From: Prorocentrum cordatum
Lineage: Eukaryota; Sar; Dinophyceae; Prorocentrales; Prorocentraceae
NCBI GenBank assembly: GCA_963575745.1
Contig: CAUYUJ010000836.1
Location: forward strand, 427,951-491,950
Direction of reading: 5' to 3'
DNA: 64,000 nt
The notes beneath the pieces were generated by a model that was not told where the DNA came from, ran no database searches, and worked only from the letters and a program-made list of their open reading frames with translations. Position 1 is the stretch's first letter. Every line of letters begins with the position of its first letter. Of the stretch, positions 30,531-41,620 are shown piece after piece. The position numbers were made by a program, and so were the translations under genes.

Positions 30531-31020
30531 TTTATGATCTTGTCCCTCGCTCTTCCGTTGGCCTCTGTCCGTGCCCCCCATCGCGCGTCTTTGCGGGCCG
30601 TGGCTTTCCCCTCCCCCGTCCTCTGATTTTGGTAGGCCTCGGCAGGAATGGCATGATGCTTTGCGCGTTGCTCGATCGGGGAAGGACCAGGAAACCGCTG
30701 GCAATCTCGCGCGTATTTGGCTGGTCTTTGGCCGCCGTTGCGGTGTGAGACTGGTGCGTTTTGACCGACGGGCTCTTCCTGTCCTGGGGGCCCGCAGCAA
30801 GCCTCATCGTGTTGTTTGGAAGTCCATCGCCGACGTGGACGTGAACGGCGCAGAGCTTCCCGAGCTGCGTGCCAATCGATGACATCATTCAAAACTTACA
30901 GTTTTTCGCCATCTAGCGTATTTCTTCAATGATTGGGTCGTGACGGGCGTCGTGGCCCCCGCCCCCCCCCGCCCCCCCGCGACGCGACGCCCCCCCCTCC
31001 AGTGCGCTCTGCGCACTGCC
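30531..31020. other. Unassigned spacer
   Basis: Moderately GC-rich, with C-runs at about 30963-31000. I recognise no gene or repeat. Confidence 0.35.
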
Positions 31021-31024
31021 GCCG

Positions 31025-31362
31025 TGAGCATCGGGATCCGCATAGGCTTCCGCATCGGAGCGCACAGGAGTTTTGTCCGCATTGGGGGTCTAATGGGGAT
31101 CCGCATGGGGGTGCGCATGCGCATCCGCATGGGGATCCGCGTAGGGATCCGCGCAAAGATCCGCGTTGGGATTCGCATCGGGGTTCGCATGGCAGTGCGC
31201 ATGGGCATCCGCATAGGCGTCCGCCTCGGGATCAGCACCGGGATACGCATAAGCATCCGCATGAGGGTCCGCGCAGGGATCCGCATAGGGATTCGCCTAG
31301 GGATCGGCATAGGGTCTTGTGTCGGGACCCGCACTAGGGTCCGCGTGGGGATCCGAAGTTGT
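31025..31362 (+). repeat. 12-bp minisatellite GGGATCCGCATA, about 28 units
   Basis: Almost strictly 12-bp units with variants in the last four bases (CATA, CATG, CGTA, CGCA). On plus it gives an (IRIG)n-like frame. The period is regular throughout. Confidence 0.9.
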
Positions 31363-31387
31363 AATTTTGTGTCCCCGGTGAAAACTT

Positions 31388-31498
31388 GTCCTCCTCTTTC
31401 TTCTCCTCGCTCTCCTCTTCCATTTCCTCCTCCTCCTCCTCCTCCTCCTCCTCCTCCTCCTCCTCCTCCTCCTCCCCCTCCTCCTCCTCCTCCTCCTT
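31388..31498 (+). repeat. (CTC/CCT)n microsatellite
   Basis: Pyrimidine triplet tract, pure from about 31423 to 31497. Confidence 0.92.
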
Positions 31499-31784
31499 AT
31501 AGACGCAGGCTGTCGAAGGTCCGCGCGGCTCCCTCGCAGCGGCGGCGGACGCCCTCCCCCCCCCCTCCTCCCCCCCTCCGCCCTCCGGCCGCCCCGCGCG
31601 ATGTTCTTGCAGTTGGCCTTGTCGGGGCCCCCTCGGGCCCCGGACGTGCGCGCAGGCTTTGCGGTGCGCGCAGACGCTGTGGTGCACCCGCGCGGTGCTG
31701 AACTGGTCGTGGTCGTGGCCTCTGGTCGCGGCTCGCGCGCGCAGGCGCTGTGGTGCGCGCGGGGGCGCTGCCATTTTTCCGCCC
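31499..31784. other. Extremely GC-rich spacer
   Basis: C-runs and GCGC-rich sequence, including a TGCGCGCAG-type repeat near 31645-31755. No coding motif. Confidence 0.4.
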
Positions 31785-31813
31785 CCCCTCGTCGCCGTCG
31801 TCGTCGTCGTCGT

Positions 31814-31885
<72 letters not shown>

Positions 31886-31890
31886 TCGTC
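31785..31890 (+). repeat. (TCG/CGT)n microsatellite
   Basis: About 30 TCG triplets with a few CGC interruptions near 31815. The repeat contains a CpG in every unit. Confidence 0.95.
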
Positions 31891-32540
31891 GCTGTTCGCT
31901 CGTCGCTGTTCGCTCGTCGCGCGCGCGGGCGCGGCTGCGGTGTCGGAGCCGCGCGACGGGAGGGGGGGTGCGCTGCGTCGCGCCCCCCCCCCCCCCCCGC
32001 GCCCCCCCCCCCATGGAGCCCATCGTCGCCGAAAATGCAAAAATGCCCCTCGTACTTGTCTCTTGTTGCCACTGTTGTCGAGACCGAGGCTGAGCGGCCC
32101 TGGCCGCGAGCAGCGCGTCCTGGAACCAATGGATTACATGCGGGATTAAGAAGCAGGGGCTCGAAGGGTTCACCAGGTCATTAGGGCCCTTCGAGTCTGG
32201 CCCCCCGCAGCTTGCAGATGATCATGCTGTTGTTTCGGACACCTATTATCCTTCTCTCGGAGGCTGCTCGAGTTAAAGCTACTTGGAAGGCTGAGTTTGA
32301 CCCCTTCCTGTCCTGGCGTTTTCTTTTCGCTCCCCCCCCGGAACTTGAGTTCCCTGGGGTCGACGTCGTCAGAAGAACCAGGCGGGTTTCAGCTGTCAGC
32401 GCAGGCGGCTCTCACCTCCGTCTCTTCGTCGCGGCGACGTTGCTGCCCGAGCCCGTCGGGGGCTTCGGGCCCATCGGGATTTGCGCTGAACCTTATATGC
32501 CCTGGGTCGTCTGGGGAGGCGCGTTGCTCCGGTTCGGGAG
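31891..32540. other. Unassigned DNA upstream of the second retroelement
   Basis: CGCTCGTCGCTGTT repeats occur near 31885-31920, with C-runs near 31982-32015. It may include the decayed 5' part of the following element, but no conserved RT finger motif is visible. Confidence 0.4.
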
Positions 32541-35091
32541 GTGCAGCGCCATCGCCCGCGGCGCGCCGCGCCGCAGGGAAGTGCGCTGGAGCGGCGGATG
32601 CGGTCTGGCGACGAGCCCTCCTCCCCGAGAGGGGGCGCTGCCGCTGGACAGCGTGCCGTCGCACTCTCATGGGATTCTTTGAAATGCTACGAGAGTTCGA
32701 ATGCCGACGAAGTCTTTTCCATGCGGCATCGTTTCAGCTTTCCGCTGGCCGTCTCAAGACTTGCATGCCATGCACATCGCGCTCTCCGGCACCTTTCGCT
32801 CGACGGCGACATCTCCGCCGCGTGTGCGCCATTCGTGGAATTGTTGCTGGAGGTCATGTTGCAACTGCCTTCGTGCGTGTGAATTTGTTAAATGGGCCGG
32901 GCAGCATGCGATGGCATCCGTGCGTGCGTTACTCCTTCTACATCGATGATAACGGTCTTCGCGCAGTCGGGTCCTACAGCGATGTTCTGACTGGCGTGGT
33001 CGAAGGCTGTTTGCAGCTCAAGAGGGTGGTTGTCGCGGACGTCGGCGCGACTCTTGCAGATGATACAGCCTGTTTTCTCGCGTCCAGCAAGGCTGTTGCG
33101 CGCGAGATCCAGCGTCGCCTCGGGCCTTCTCTCGGTGGCCCAGTCGTCAGCTCTGCTCCCAACTGCGGCGCCCATGATTCAGCGGGCAAACCGCTCAGAC
33201 GCAAGGGGCTGGATTCCAAGGCCAAGGTGCGTCGGGCAGGCGCCGTGGGCTGGGCCAACGTCGTTTCGTCCAGAATATTGGGAAGTCTCCCGGGGCGCAG
33301 GCGCAGGCATATCCCGGCGTCTGCGCCGCTCCCTGCCGCCGCCTGCGCTTCGGAAGTGCGCGGCGTCAGCGATTGCGAACTTTGGGTTTGAGGTGGGGTT
33401 TCGCTTCCGTTCTGAAGCCCGCCGCCGGGTAGTTCGTTAATTTTCTTGGCTCTCGAGGAGGGCCCCCCATGGGTCGCCCAGGTCGCCCCCGTCTTCAGGT
33501 GGGCCGAAGAGGTCCGAAACGCTGGAATGCGCGCCCGTCCACCCGCCTTCAGTTTTCAGCGGCTGCGCACTGCCCATGAGAACGTTTGTCTTATGCCGTT
33601 AACAACGTGGCGCTTAGTTTCTGGCCCCGTGTCCGCGTTGAGGCGTCCCCTCGTTTGCCGCGGCCGGGCCGAGTGAGATTTCGCCGCTCTCTTGGCCGAC
33701 TAACTAGCGCCGCGAAGTTTCGCCCGCGCTATTGCGTCCGAGGTTGTTGCGGCCCCAGCCAAAGGATGCAGGGCCCCGCCAATTGGAGCGACGCGTCGGG
33801 GAGAGCTGCTTCCTCGACCGCGTCTGCTTCGGCATGGTCGCTGAGCGCCTTCGGTCCAAGAGGGGCGCTCTGGAGAAGGGCGCCCATGGGGCTGCGGTTT
33901 CTGGGCGCGCTCTGGGCGCGGGTTGACACTTTGAGCAGGGGGGTATTGGGTCGGGGCGCCGCGGCAAGCGGGCGCCCCCATGCCGCGGGTGCCGCGGCAA
34001 GCTTTTTCAGAGGGCGTGGACATGCACCGTTTTGGAAGAAGAGCGGCTGGACATCGCGGGCCAGGGCGCTGAGGGCGAAATCGACGGCCACCTTGCGGTC
34101 CGCAATTGGCTGTTTTCTGTCATGCGGGGTGGCCCCCGCATCCGGGGGGCCTTCGTCCTGGGCCTGCGGCGGAAGGGCCCCGGCGCGTCCGTGTCCGAAT
34201 GGTTTGGCGATCCTCCTGAAAAAGAAGTTGTCGCTGGAAGTTGCCATTTTTACATGTGGATCTTGCTCGAAGCGTCCCAGTCGTGAGCCTCGTCGCGCCG
34301 CTTGGTGTTGCGGCGCCTTTCGAGATGGGGCGCGCGTTTGCGAGATCTGCTGCCCATTCGCCCTCCTCTTCGACAGTCTCCCCGGGCCGCTGAGTATTCA
34401 GGTTTCAGTGGCTCTATTATGTGCCTGACATTGCCTTCTTACGTGTATACCGATGGTGCCGACGTCGTTAATGATTATGCTCATGACCTTGGCGTGTCTT
34501 CTCGTTTTCGCAAGGCGCGCGCTGGGCGCATTGACCTGACCAGAACCGACGAGGCGCACGAGTTTTTAGAAGGCGCAGGACAGGTTAAGGCGCGTCTCGG
34601 TCTTGGTGGACCAGGACTGGCGGCAGAAATTTATTTCCGCGAGATTGGGGATCAACTGCTTGGCCCATAGGGCACGCTGCCGCGCGCGCGGCGCGTGGGC
34701 GGCGTTTTGCCCAGTGGATCAGCTGGCAGATGTTGGTGCTAAAGCTGCGTTGGAGTTGCACCGCGTGGATTCGGATATCCTTCGGGAGACGGACCGTAGT
34801 ATAGAATCCACCAATGCTTTCTGTAGCTTAGCCATGCAATGTTTACCGAGGTTCCCTTCTGTCAGAGATCATGGCGAGGTAAGGTGCGTCAAGCCAGATT
34901 CTTGGAGGGTAGACAGGTCATCGCCTGATTTTTGTAACTTCTCTTGGATCGCTGGGCTTTGGAGGTGCGTCGTCTGCTGCAAAGCCACCAAGTCTCAGTT
35001 CGCGGTGGGGTTCGGAGGGCGCCCAGTTCCGCCACTCAGGAAGTGCGCAGGCCGTGTGTTCGGATTCGGTATTGCCCAGATTGGCTGCTAA
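32541..35091 (+). mobile_element. Second retroelement remnant: RT with YIDD box, distinct lineage
   Basis: Motif A region in frame 32541-32882: ALSWDSLKCYESSN at about 32661-32702, then LSLDGDISAACAPFVELLLE. Near 32810-32830 the frame changes to one carrying RGIVAGGHVATAFVRV (motif B) and VRYSFYIDDNGLRAVGSYSD, with the intact catalytic box YIDD at 32939-32950. It continues through VVADVGATLADDTACFLASS to a stop at 33391. Decayed coding sequence continues in other frames (33446-34428). ARGAWAAFCPVDQLADVGAK and LWRCVVCCKATKSQ follow between about 34690 and 35000. These resemble the RNase H closing helix and the small zinc-binding tail of this lineage. This RT differs in all motifs from those at 0.6 and 25.5 kb. 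Confidence 0.8.
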
Positions 35092-35962
35092 CCGTCGTGC
35101 GGTCGTGGGCTCTTCGTGTTCAGATCATTATGCGTTGTGTATTTGCGGTCGCTGCATCGCTTCGATTTCGACTGGCGCCCCCTCGAGGTCAAACCTGTTT
35201 TTGAAGCGCTGTCCTGGATAAACTCTTGGAAGAAGTCCGAGTGGAACAGATTATTAGGGTGTAGCCACCCGCAGCACAACAACTGGCACGTAAAGGTCAT
35301 TGCGGATGATATAATCTCCCAGACCTCCGGAGGAGGAGCAGTTGGTGCCGCGAGCTCAAGCTATGGTGATTCTGCCATTTCTTCGGACTCAGCCGCCTCA
35401 GGTGCTGATGCCGCGCAGGTGGAGCCTGGACCTGCGGTTCAGTGCTCTCCATCATCTGCGTCGGGCCATATACCCGGGTCCGAAGTTTCGTGTAGATGTT
35501 CTGGTCGTGCATAGCTCCCTGCCGCAAACGCGAGAGCTGTTTCAATGCGGATCTCCGCCTCCCTTCGGGAGGAAGAGGTCTGCTTTACCTTGGGAGGGGG
35601 CTTGGGGGGTGAGTTGGGCGAATCTGGGTCGGGATCGGACTAATTTCTGGGGTGTGCCGTTTGCTTGTCGCAGTCTGTTAGTGTCTCTCCGTTCGGTCTG
35701 TGCTTCCTTGTTTCTGTTCGGGCGCCGCCCTTTTTGGGCAGCCCGGCTCCAGCCTTACGGGCTTTGCCCCTCTGTCTCGCTGCGCGCTCCCGCCCGCGCA
35801 GCGATCAAAGGCTGCCGGTCGTCGCCCTGCAGCCAGTGCAGCTTGTCAGAGATCCGCTGCCTTCTGTCTCCGCCTGTGGTCGGGTGGTTTCCCGCGTCCA
35901 CCTTTCGCAGCTGGAGCACTGCGGGTCAGACAAAACACATCCCCCGTCGCTTGCCGCCGACC
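35092..35962. other. Unassigned DNA downstream of the second retroelement
   Basis: No clear conserved motif. It could include the element 3' end, but no poly-A or repeat marks it. Confidence 0.35.
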
Positions 35963-36178
35963 TATAGTGGGTGCCCGACCACAAGGAACCTTCCGTCCAA
36001 AACCCAACCCTGAGACGCCAGGGCGCCCATGGATTTTTGGCGTGGGAACGTTGCGCTCTCCGTCGCAGAACCATCGAAACCTAAGAAACCCAGGGCACCC
36101 TGGAGGCAAGCAGGGCGTTTCTTGGCAAGGCTGGACCGAAACGTCGTTTTGCTGGACTTCGGCTGTGTTCTGGTTTTC
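35963..36178 (-). repeat. Dispersed ~200-bp repeat with conserved translation, copy 1
   Basis: On the minus strand it reads CLPPGCPGFLRFRWFCDG, VPTPKIHGRPGVSGLGFG. This parallels ACLQGALGFLGFEIFCDG, VPTPKNNGRPGVSGLGFL at 57690-57835 on plus. The DNA itself is also clearly related: TGCTTGCCTCCAGGG and CTCAGGGTTGGGTTT are common to both. It could be a coding fragment or a short interspersed repeat. Confidence 0.65.
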
Positions 36179-36845
36179 GTTTGGCAGGGAGGCGCAGGAA
36201 AACAGGGAGAGCAAAACGAACAACAAAACGAGAACAACACGAAAAACAACGTCTAGGTCCAGCCCTGTTTCTCGGCATGGGCCCCCACTGCAGGCCAGCC
36301 CCCCTGCACCGCTGCCCGTCGCTTCAGGCAGCTCCGTGTGCGCACCGCCTGTGCCGACTGCTCCGTGCCCGCCCCCTCCTCGCACGCCTCTCGGTCTGCA
36401 CCCTCTCTCCCCCGGTGCCGCGCCCGCCCCCCGCCGCTCCCGCCGCAGATCCGACGCTCCAAAAACATTTTTTTCCAAAAGACAAAATCAACAAATCGGG
36501 CTCCGGTGGCCCTCGCTGGGCTTCGGGAGCCTCAGAAAACTCAGGACGAAAAACCAGTCCCGCGGAAGTGGTCTGGACCTCCGGGGTCCACGTATCGAAC
36601 GAGTTGGAGCAGCCGGGTGTCTGGGGAAGTGGACTCCCAGCACGCGCGCTCGGCATGCAGTGGCTGAGCAGGTGCGGTCTCCTGCGGAGAAGGTGAGCAG
36701 GAGCAGTGGCTCCCGCTGCGGGGAGGGGCTGCGGCTCCTCCCCGCTCGTGGCCCCCACCCCCCCCTGCGGAGAAAGCGAGACTGCGTAAGCATCTGCTGC
36801 CCCGGTGGTAAGTCATGGGAGCCTGGCGTGCCCTCTGAGCTCCGC
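36179..36845. other. Unassigned GC-rich spacer
   Basis: Pro-, Ala- and Arg-rich frames on both strands, without motifs. Confidence 0.35.
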
Positions 36846-36848
36846 CTT

Positions 36849-36982
36849 TGGCGTCGACTGGCATCGATTGGCGTTTGGGGGTCGAAGAGACAGCGCCGAT
36901 TTAGCGCCGTTTAGCGTCGATTGGCGCCGATGTAGCGTCGATTGGCATCCACTAGCGTCGAGTAGCGTCGATTCGCAAGATG
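36849..36982 (+). repeat. About 14-bp minisatellite TAGCGTCGATTGGC
   Basis: Eight to nine degenerate units, with variants such as CAGCGCCGATTTAG and TAGCGTCGAG. Confidence 0.8.
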
Positions 36983-37039
36983 GTATGGGAGGCTCTCGTG
37001 AGTTGCCACCGAATGCCCCCTTCCCCCTTTCGCTCACTC

Positions 37040-37112
37040 CTCTCTCCCCATTTCCTCTACCACTGCGTCACGTCCGCCCCGTAAGATCTGGGATGGCGTT
37101 CTCGCGGCGACG
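37040..37112 (+). repeat. CGTCACGTCSGCCCCG repeat, copy 1 of three
   Basis: CCTCTACCACTGCGTCACGT, GCCCCGTAAGATCTGGGATG, TTCTCGCGGCGACGT. A second copy lies at 37308-37372 and a more diverged third at 37737-37790. The foldback element at 37157-37315 sits between copies 1 and 2. Confidence 0.7.
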
Positions 37113-37156
37113 TGCCGCCCCGTAAGATATAGAGCTCGTCCCTCCTCTCCCCTTCG

Positions 37157-37315
37157 AAGGACAAACACATTGCATAAACATACAATTTCGATTGTCCTCG
37201 TGGACTTTTTGGATCTGCGGTTTGCCCCCCTCCCTGGCAGCAGGGAGGGGGGTCCAGCCGCATCCAAGAAATCCGTGCGTACCGTCGAACGTTTATGTTT
37301 ATGCCACTCTTTCTT
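37157..37315. mobile_element. Foldback/MITE-like element, GCATAAACATA family, copy 2 (diverged)
   Basis: The left end holds AAGGACAAACACATTGCATA, AACATACAA and, further in, TTTTTGGATCTGCGG. The right end is the inverted form, with CCGCATCCAAGAAATCCG and GTTTATGTTTATGCCACTC. A CCCCCCTCCC..GGGAGGGGGG palindrome forms the centre (about 37226-37253). It shares termini and the GGATTTCTTGGATC-type inner arm with 60399-60594. Confidence 0.65.
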
Positions 37316-37439
37316 CCTCTACCTCTGCGTCACGTCGGCCCCGCAAGATATGGTACGACTTTCTCGCGGCGATGTTATGACGGGAGTTTTATGTAAATAT
37401 GGCATGAATCTGCCGACGAACGTTTGGGGTAAGTCCGAC

Positions 37440-37935
37440 GTGGATCCTGCGTAAATTGGGTTTCAAGTTGCCGCGCGAGGCCTCCAGGATCTTCTTCACA
37501 ACATATCAACCGCGACGGTTCATGCCTTCGGACATCGTGGAGTGGTGGTGATTATTCTCTGGCCTCCCTGCGGGTGGGCAGGTATCCATGTCCACTGCTC
37601 TCTAGACCAGGGGCCATGGGGAGGACTCCAGCTGTCGTGGATGTGGATGGTTCTCGGTGGCTGCCGATGCGGCCCCCTGGGAGGAACATCCTGGAAAGGC
37701 CCCGTCTGGCGCGCAGTCGACGCATCATCTAGTCCGCACGTCCGCCCCGGCAGCTTTGGGATGACGTTCGTGCGGTGATGTTCCAATGTAAGTCCGACGC
37801 GAACCCGACGTGAACCCGACGTACACCCGAGGCACATCCGACGTATACGCGACGTGAAGCCGACGTGGATCCAGCGTGCATCCCGCGGACACCCGATCGA
37901 GCTGCCGCGCGAGGCCTCCAGGATGTTCCTCATAA
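37440..37935. repeat. Dispersed GTCCGACG..CGCGAGGCCTCCAGGAT repeats
   Basis: TAAGTCCGACG, GGATCC, CAAGTTGCCGCGCGAGGCCT and CCAGGATCTTC at 37430-37500 recur as TAAGTCCGACG, GGATCC, GAGCTGCCGCGCGAGGCCTC and CAGGATGTTCC at 37792-37927. In the second copy a 12-bp repeat (CCGACGTGAANC) has expanded at about 37795-37875. Confidence 0.65.
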
Positions 37936-38204
37936 GGCTCCCTCCTCCTCGACTCACTCGTCCATCTCCCTTCCACATGTTCTACTGGCCAGGCCCGGCA
38001 AGCACCGACCAGTACCTCCGTCCCTGGCGGGTGGCGCCGTGGGCGCACCCGCACGAGCAGAGGGTGCGTTCGTGCCCGCAGGCTGAGGAAACCGCGGATT
38101 TGCGAGGGACGCTTGCCGATTAGGGACCGTTGTGCTTTTTTTGTGGGCGGGGGGGGGGCTGGTGCTTCGGAGAGGTCATGGCCAAGTAGTGGAGGATAAC
38201 CATA

Positions 38205-38578
38205 ATGAAAGGAGGAGGAGGAGGAGGAGGAGGAGAAGGACGAGGAGGAGGAGGACGAGGAGGACGAGGAGGACGAGGACGAGGAGGAGGAGAAGGAGGA
38301 CGAGGACCATGACGACAACGACGAAGAGGCCCGAGGCAAGGAGGCGAGGACGAGGATGAGGACGAAGGCGCTGGCACTGCTGGGCAATGGGAGGGCAGAG
38401 GACGAAACATGATATTCCATACAATATCAGGAGCGGAGGAGGGAGGAGGAGGAGGAGGAGGAGGAGTAGGAGGAGGAGGAGGAGGAGTAGGAGGAGGAGG
38501 AGGAGAAGGAAAGGAGCAGGAGCAGGAGGAGGACGAGGTTGTGGAGGAGGATGAGCATGAGCAAGAGGGGTGTTAAGA
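38205..38578 (+). repeat. (GAG/GGA/GAC)n microsatellite, interrupted
   Basis: Two purine blocks (38205-38330 and 38430-38578) separated by about 100 bp of lower purity. Confidence 0.9.
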
Positions 38579-39520
38579 GGAGTATGAGGATGCGGATGAG
38601 GCGGCCGTTTGCTTTCACGCACGCGCGCAGGTTTTGTAGTGCGCACGTGCACTTCTGATGTTTCCAAGTTGCCTGGGTCCGAACATGTTATGTCGTGATG
38701 GATTGCGTCATAGGGATTGCCGCCCAGACCTTCCGGACGCGTCTGGAGTATAACACCGTCTCAATGACAGTAGTTCGTATTGCCACGCTCTGGAATTAGA
38801 GTTCCGCCGTTGTGTAGCAGTTCCAATCCAGTTTAAACAGCTTGTGCAGTTTAGACGAGTCGAATGTGCCGCATACTCTTTGACATTGAAGAAAGTCCAC
38901 TCCCCCCTTAAGTATGTAGAGGTAGCCCCCATCGGCGCCTGCACCGCCAACCTCAGAGGCTGAAGCGCCAGGCACTAGAGACTCCCAGAGTGTGTGTGCC
39001 TGCTCGCTTGCTTGCTCCGCAAGCCTCCTCCTCCTCCTCCTCCTCCTCCGCACAGCGCGGCCCGCGACGCAGGCTCCTACGGCGCAGCTGCCTACGGTGC
39101 CAGCGCCAGCGGCGCTGCCGACGGCGCCCGCCGCCTCCCCTCACCGAAGGCCCAGGCCAGGGCGCCGAGGCAGGGACCACCTTGGGCTCTGGGGGGGCTC
39201 TGGCTTCCGGGTTGCTCCTTGGGTCGGGGAGCCTACTCGTGGCCGAGGCTCGCCGCGGCCAAAAAACGCCCCATGCGTTCCTTCTTCGGCATCCCTTGTG
39301 ATCGCACGACGGCTGTGCTGGGTGTACCCGCGCCGGGTCGATTCCTCGCGGAAGCTTGTCGTCGTCCTGCCGCCGCTGGTGCTGCTGCTGCTGGTGCTGC
39401 TGATGCTGCTGCCCCTCGTCCTTGCATTCGCCGCGGGCATGGCCCCGCATGCCACCCCCTGTTTGGCGTCTGCGTTCCACCCTTCTTCCAGCGTGTCGGT
39501 CGTGGCCTGAATGATCAGCG
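38579..39520. other. Unassigned DNA with small CTC and GCTG repeats
   Basis: A short (CTC)n lies at 39026-39050 and GCTGGTGCTGCTGCTG-type repeats at 39370-39415. Ala/Pro-rich frames on plus are compositional. No gene recognised. Confidence 0.4.
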
Positions 39521-39640
39521 ATCGCTGTTTCGAGGACGCCTACTGCGAATCACAGCCGCCCCCTGCCTTTTGGGAACTTCTGTACGGCCAAACGTGATGG
39601 CCAGAGCTCGGCCACACTATCGGACTGTGGGTTTCCCCAG
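39521..39640 (+). repeat. Hairpin module, copy E (lacks first hairpin)
   Basis: GAGGACGCCTACTGCGAATC, ACAGCCGCCCCCTG, then CGGCCAAACGTGATGGCCAG and CTATCGGACTGTGGG match the second half of the modules at 41.45, 43.03 and 44.3 kb. The preceding stem-loop is not present. Confidence 0.7.
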
Positions 39641-39706
39641 TCGTCGTGGGAATATTTCGGGGAGTACTCGGGGGACGAAGAGACAGAAGACGGGAGAGAG
39701 GAACAA

Positions 39707-39770
39707 GATGGAGGATGATGATGAGGAGGAGGCGGTTGAGGATGAGAATGAGGATGAGGATGGGGATGAC

Positions 39771-39840
<70 letters not shown>

Positions 39841-39900
39841 CTGATGCTGATGCTGATGCTGCTGCTGCTGCTGCTGATGATGATGATGATGCTGATTATG

Positions 39901-39932
<32 letters not shown>

Positions 39933-40122
39933 GATGCTGATGATGATGATGCTGCTGTTGATTATGCTGATGGTGATGCTGTTGTGATGCTGCTGTTGAG
40001 GATGATGCTGATGATGATGCTGATGCTGATGATGAGGATGATGATGCGGATGCTGTTGAGGAGGCGGTTGAGGATGAGGATGAGGATGGGGATGACGATG
40101 ATGATGATGATGATGATGATGC

Positions 40123-40166
<44 letters not shown>

Positions 40167-40448
40167 CTGATGATGATGCTGATGCTGATGATGATGCTAA
40201 TGGTGATGATGCTGATGATGCTGATGCTGATGATTATGATGATGCTGATGATGAGGAGGACGATGATGGTAATGGTGATGATGAGGATGATGATGATGCT
40301 TCTGATGATGATGAGGATGATGATGATGCTGCTGATGATGATGGTGATGATGATGCTGATGCTGATGATGATGATGATGCTGATGCTGAGGATGTGGATG
40401 AGGATGTGGATGAGGATGCGGGTGAGGGTGAGGATGAGGATGAGGATG

Positions 40449-40479
<31 letters not shown>

Positions 40480-40535
40480 GGAGGAGGAGGAGGAGGAGGA
40501 GGAGGAGGAGGAGGAGGAGGAGGAGTAGGAAGAAG
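39707..40535 (+). repeat. (GAT)n/(GCT)n/(GAG)n microsatellite, about 820 bp
   Basis: The longest microsatellite in the window. GAT dominates with interspersed GCT triplets, ending in (GAG)n at 40479-40525. A block with GAGGCGGTTGAGGATGAG followed by GGGGATGACGATG occurs twice (about 39729 and 40060), showing an internal duplication of about 330 bp. Confidence 0.96.
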
Positions 40536-40555
40536 AGGAGGAGGAGGCTACTTGA

Positions 40556-41440
40556 GATCTTTTTGGGCACTCTTGGGGCCTCTTGGGCGCCTCCTGGAGA
40601 CGTCTTAGAGAATTCTTGGAGGCCTCCCTGGGCCTGGCGGCGGCAGGCGTTGTGCAATTTCCGCTCGTCTTGTGCGTCCCTGGCCTGCCTGACGCTGTCG
40701 AAAGTCGTGTTGGGGGCCTCCCAGGGTCGTCCTGGAGGCCATCTTGGGCGTCTTGGAGGTCTCCCGATGGAGCCGTCTTGGCGGCCTCGTGGCCCGTCAT
40801 GAGGCCATCTTGGAGGCCTCTTGGTCACTCTTTAGATAATCTTGGGGGCCTCCTGGGCCGTCTTAGGCCATGGGAAGGCCATGCAGGAGCAACCACCACC
40901 ATCCTTACAACAGAGGGGGCCTATTGAACCGTCTTGGAACGTCGGACACCCGGAAAGGCGAGAACGCTCGTATTCTTGACACAGTTATCACCTGGAGGGC
41001 ATTTTGGGCCGTCTTGGGGCCATCTTGGCCGTCAGGGAAGCGCCTTGGGACCGTCTTGGAGGCCATCTTGGGCTATGTTGGCCGTCTTGGAGCCATCGTG
41101 GAGTGGGGGCCACATTGGGCTGTTGTGGCCGTCTTGGAGGCGATTTTGGCAATGGGGTAGGTACATCTTTTCGGCGGCATCGTGGGTCCTTCCGGGTGGC
41201 AGGCGGGATCGGCCGAAGGCCCAGTGGGAACTTTTACAATGCACCGTCTGGGAGGCCACCTTGGGCCATCTTGGCCGTCTTGGAGGCATCTTGACGGCCG
41301 TCTTGGGCCATCTTGGCCACCGTCCTGGGACGATTTGTTGTGCACGTTGACATCTTTATGCCGCTTGCCGGGTGGCTGTCCGGTTTGGCCGAGGGCCGTT
41401 GGAACCTTTTCGGGCCGGGCCAGGGATTGCTTAACATCTG
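40556..41440 (+). repeat. CTTGGG-type minisatellite, locus 3 start
   Basis: Degenerate GGGCCGTCTTGGAGGCCATC-type repeats follow the GAT tract directly. Units are less regular than in the next kilobases. Confidence 0.82.
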
Positions 41441-41620
41441 GCCAAGCGCGCACCCCTGTGGCAAGCCACAGGGGGCGGCGGATCGAAGACGCCTACGGCG
41501 AATCACCGCCGACCCCTTCCTTTTTGGAAACGCCTATGTGGCCGAACGTTGTGGCCAGAGGCCTGCCAAGCTATCGGACCATGTGTTCCACGAATCGGTT
41601 TGGAACGCGTTCGGGGAACA
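41441..41620 (+). repeat. Hairpin module, copy A
   Basis: CCCCTGTGGC-AA-GCCACAGGGG forms a perfect 10-bp stem at 41453-41474. It is followed by GGCGGCGGATCGAAGACGCC, TACGGCGAATCACCGCCG, CGCCTATGTGGCCGAACGT, CTATCGGACCATGTGTTCC and TTCGGGGAACAC. The CTTGGG minisatellite restarts just after it. Confidence 0.85.

Noticed and set aside
34440-34500. RNase H start from YTDGADVVNDYAHD
   Set aside because: Only the TDG is right. The following catalytic residues are not seen, so it is too weak to call separately.
39707-40535. Large Asp/Glu-rich acidic protein
   Set aside because: It is a pure GAT/GAG repeat translation. All six frames are open because no stop fits the repeat.
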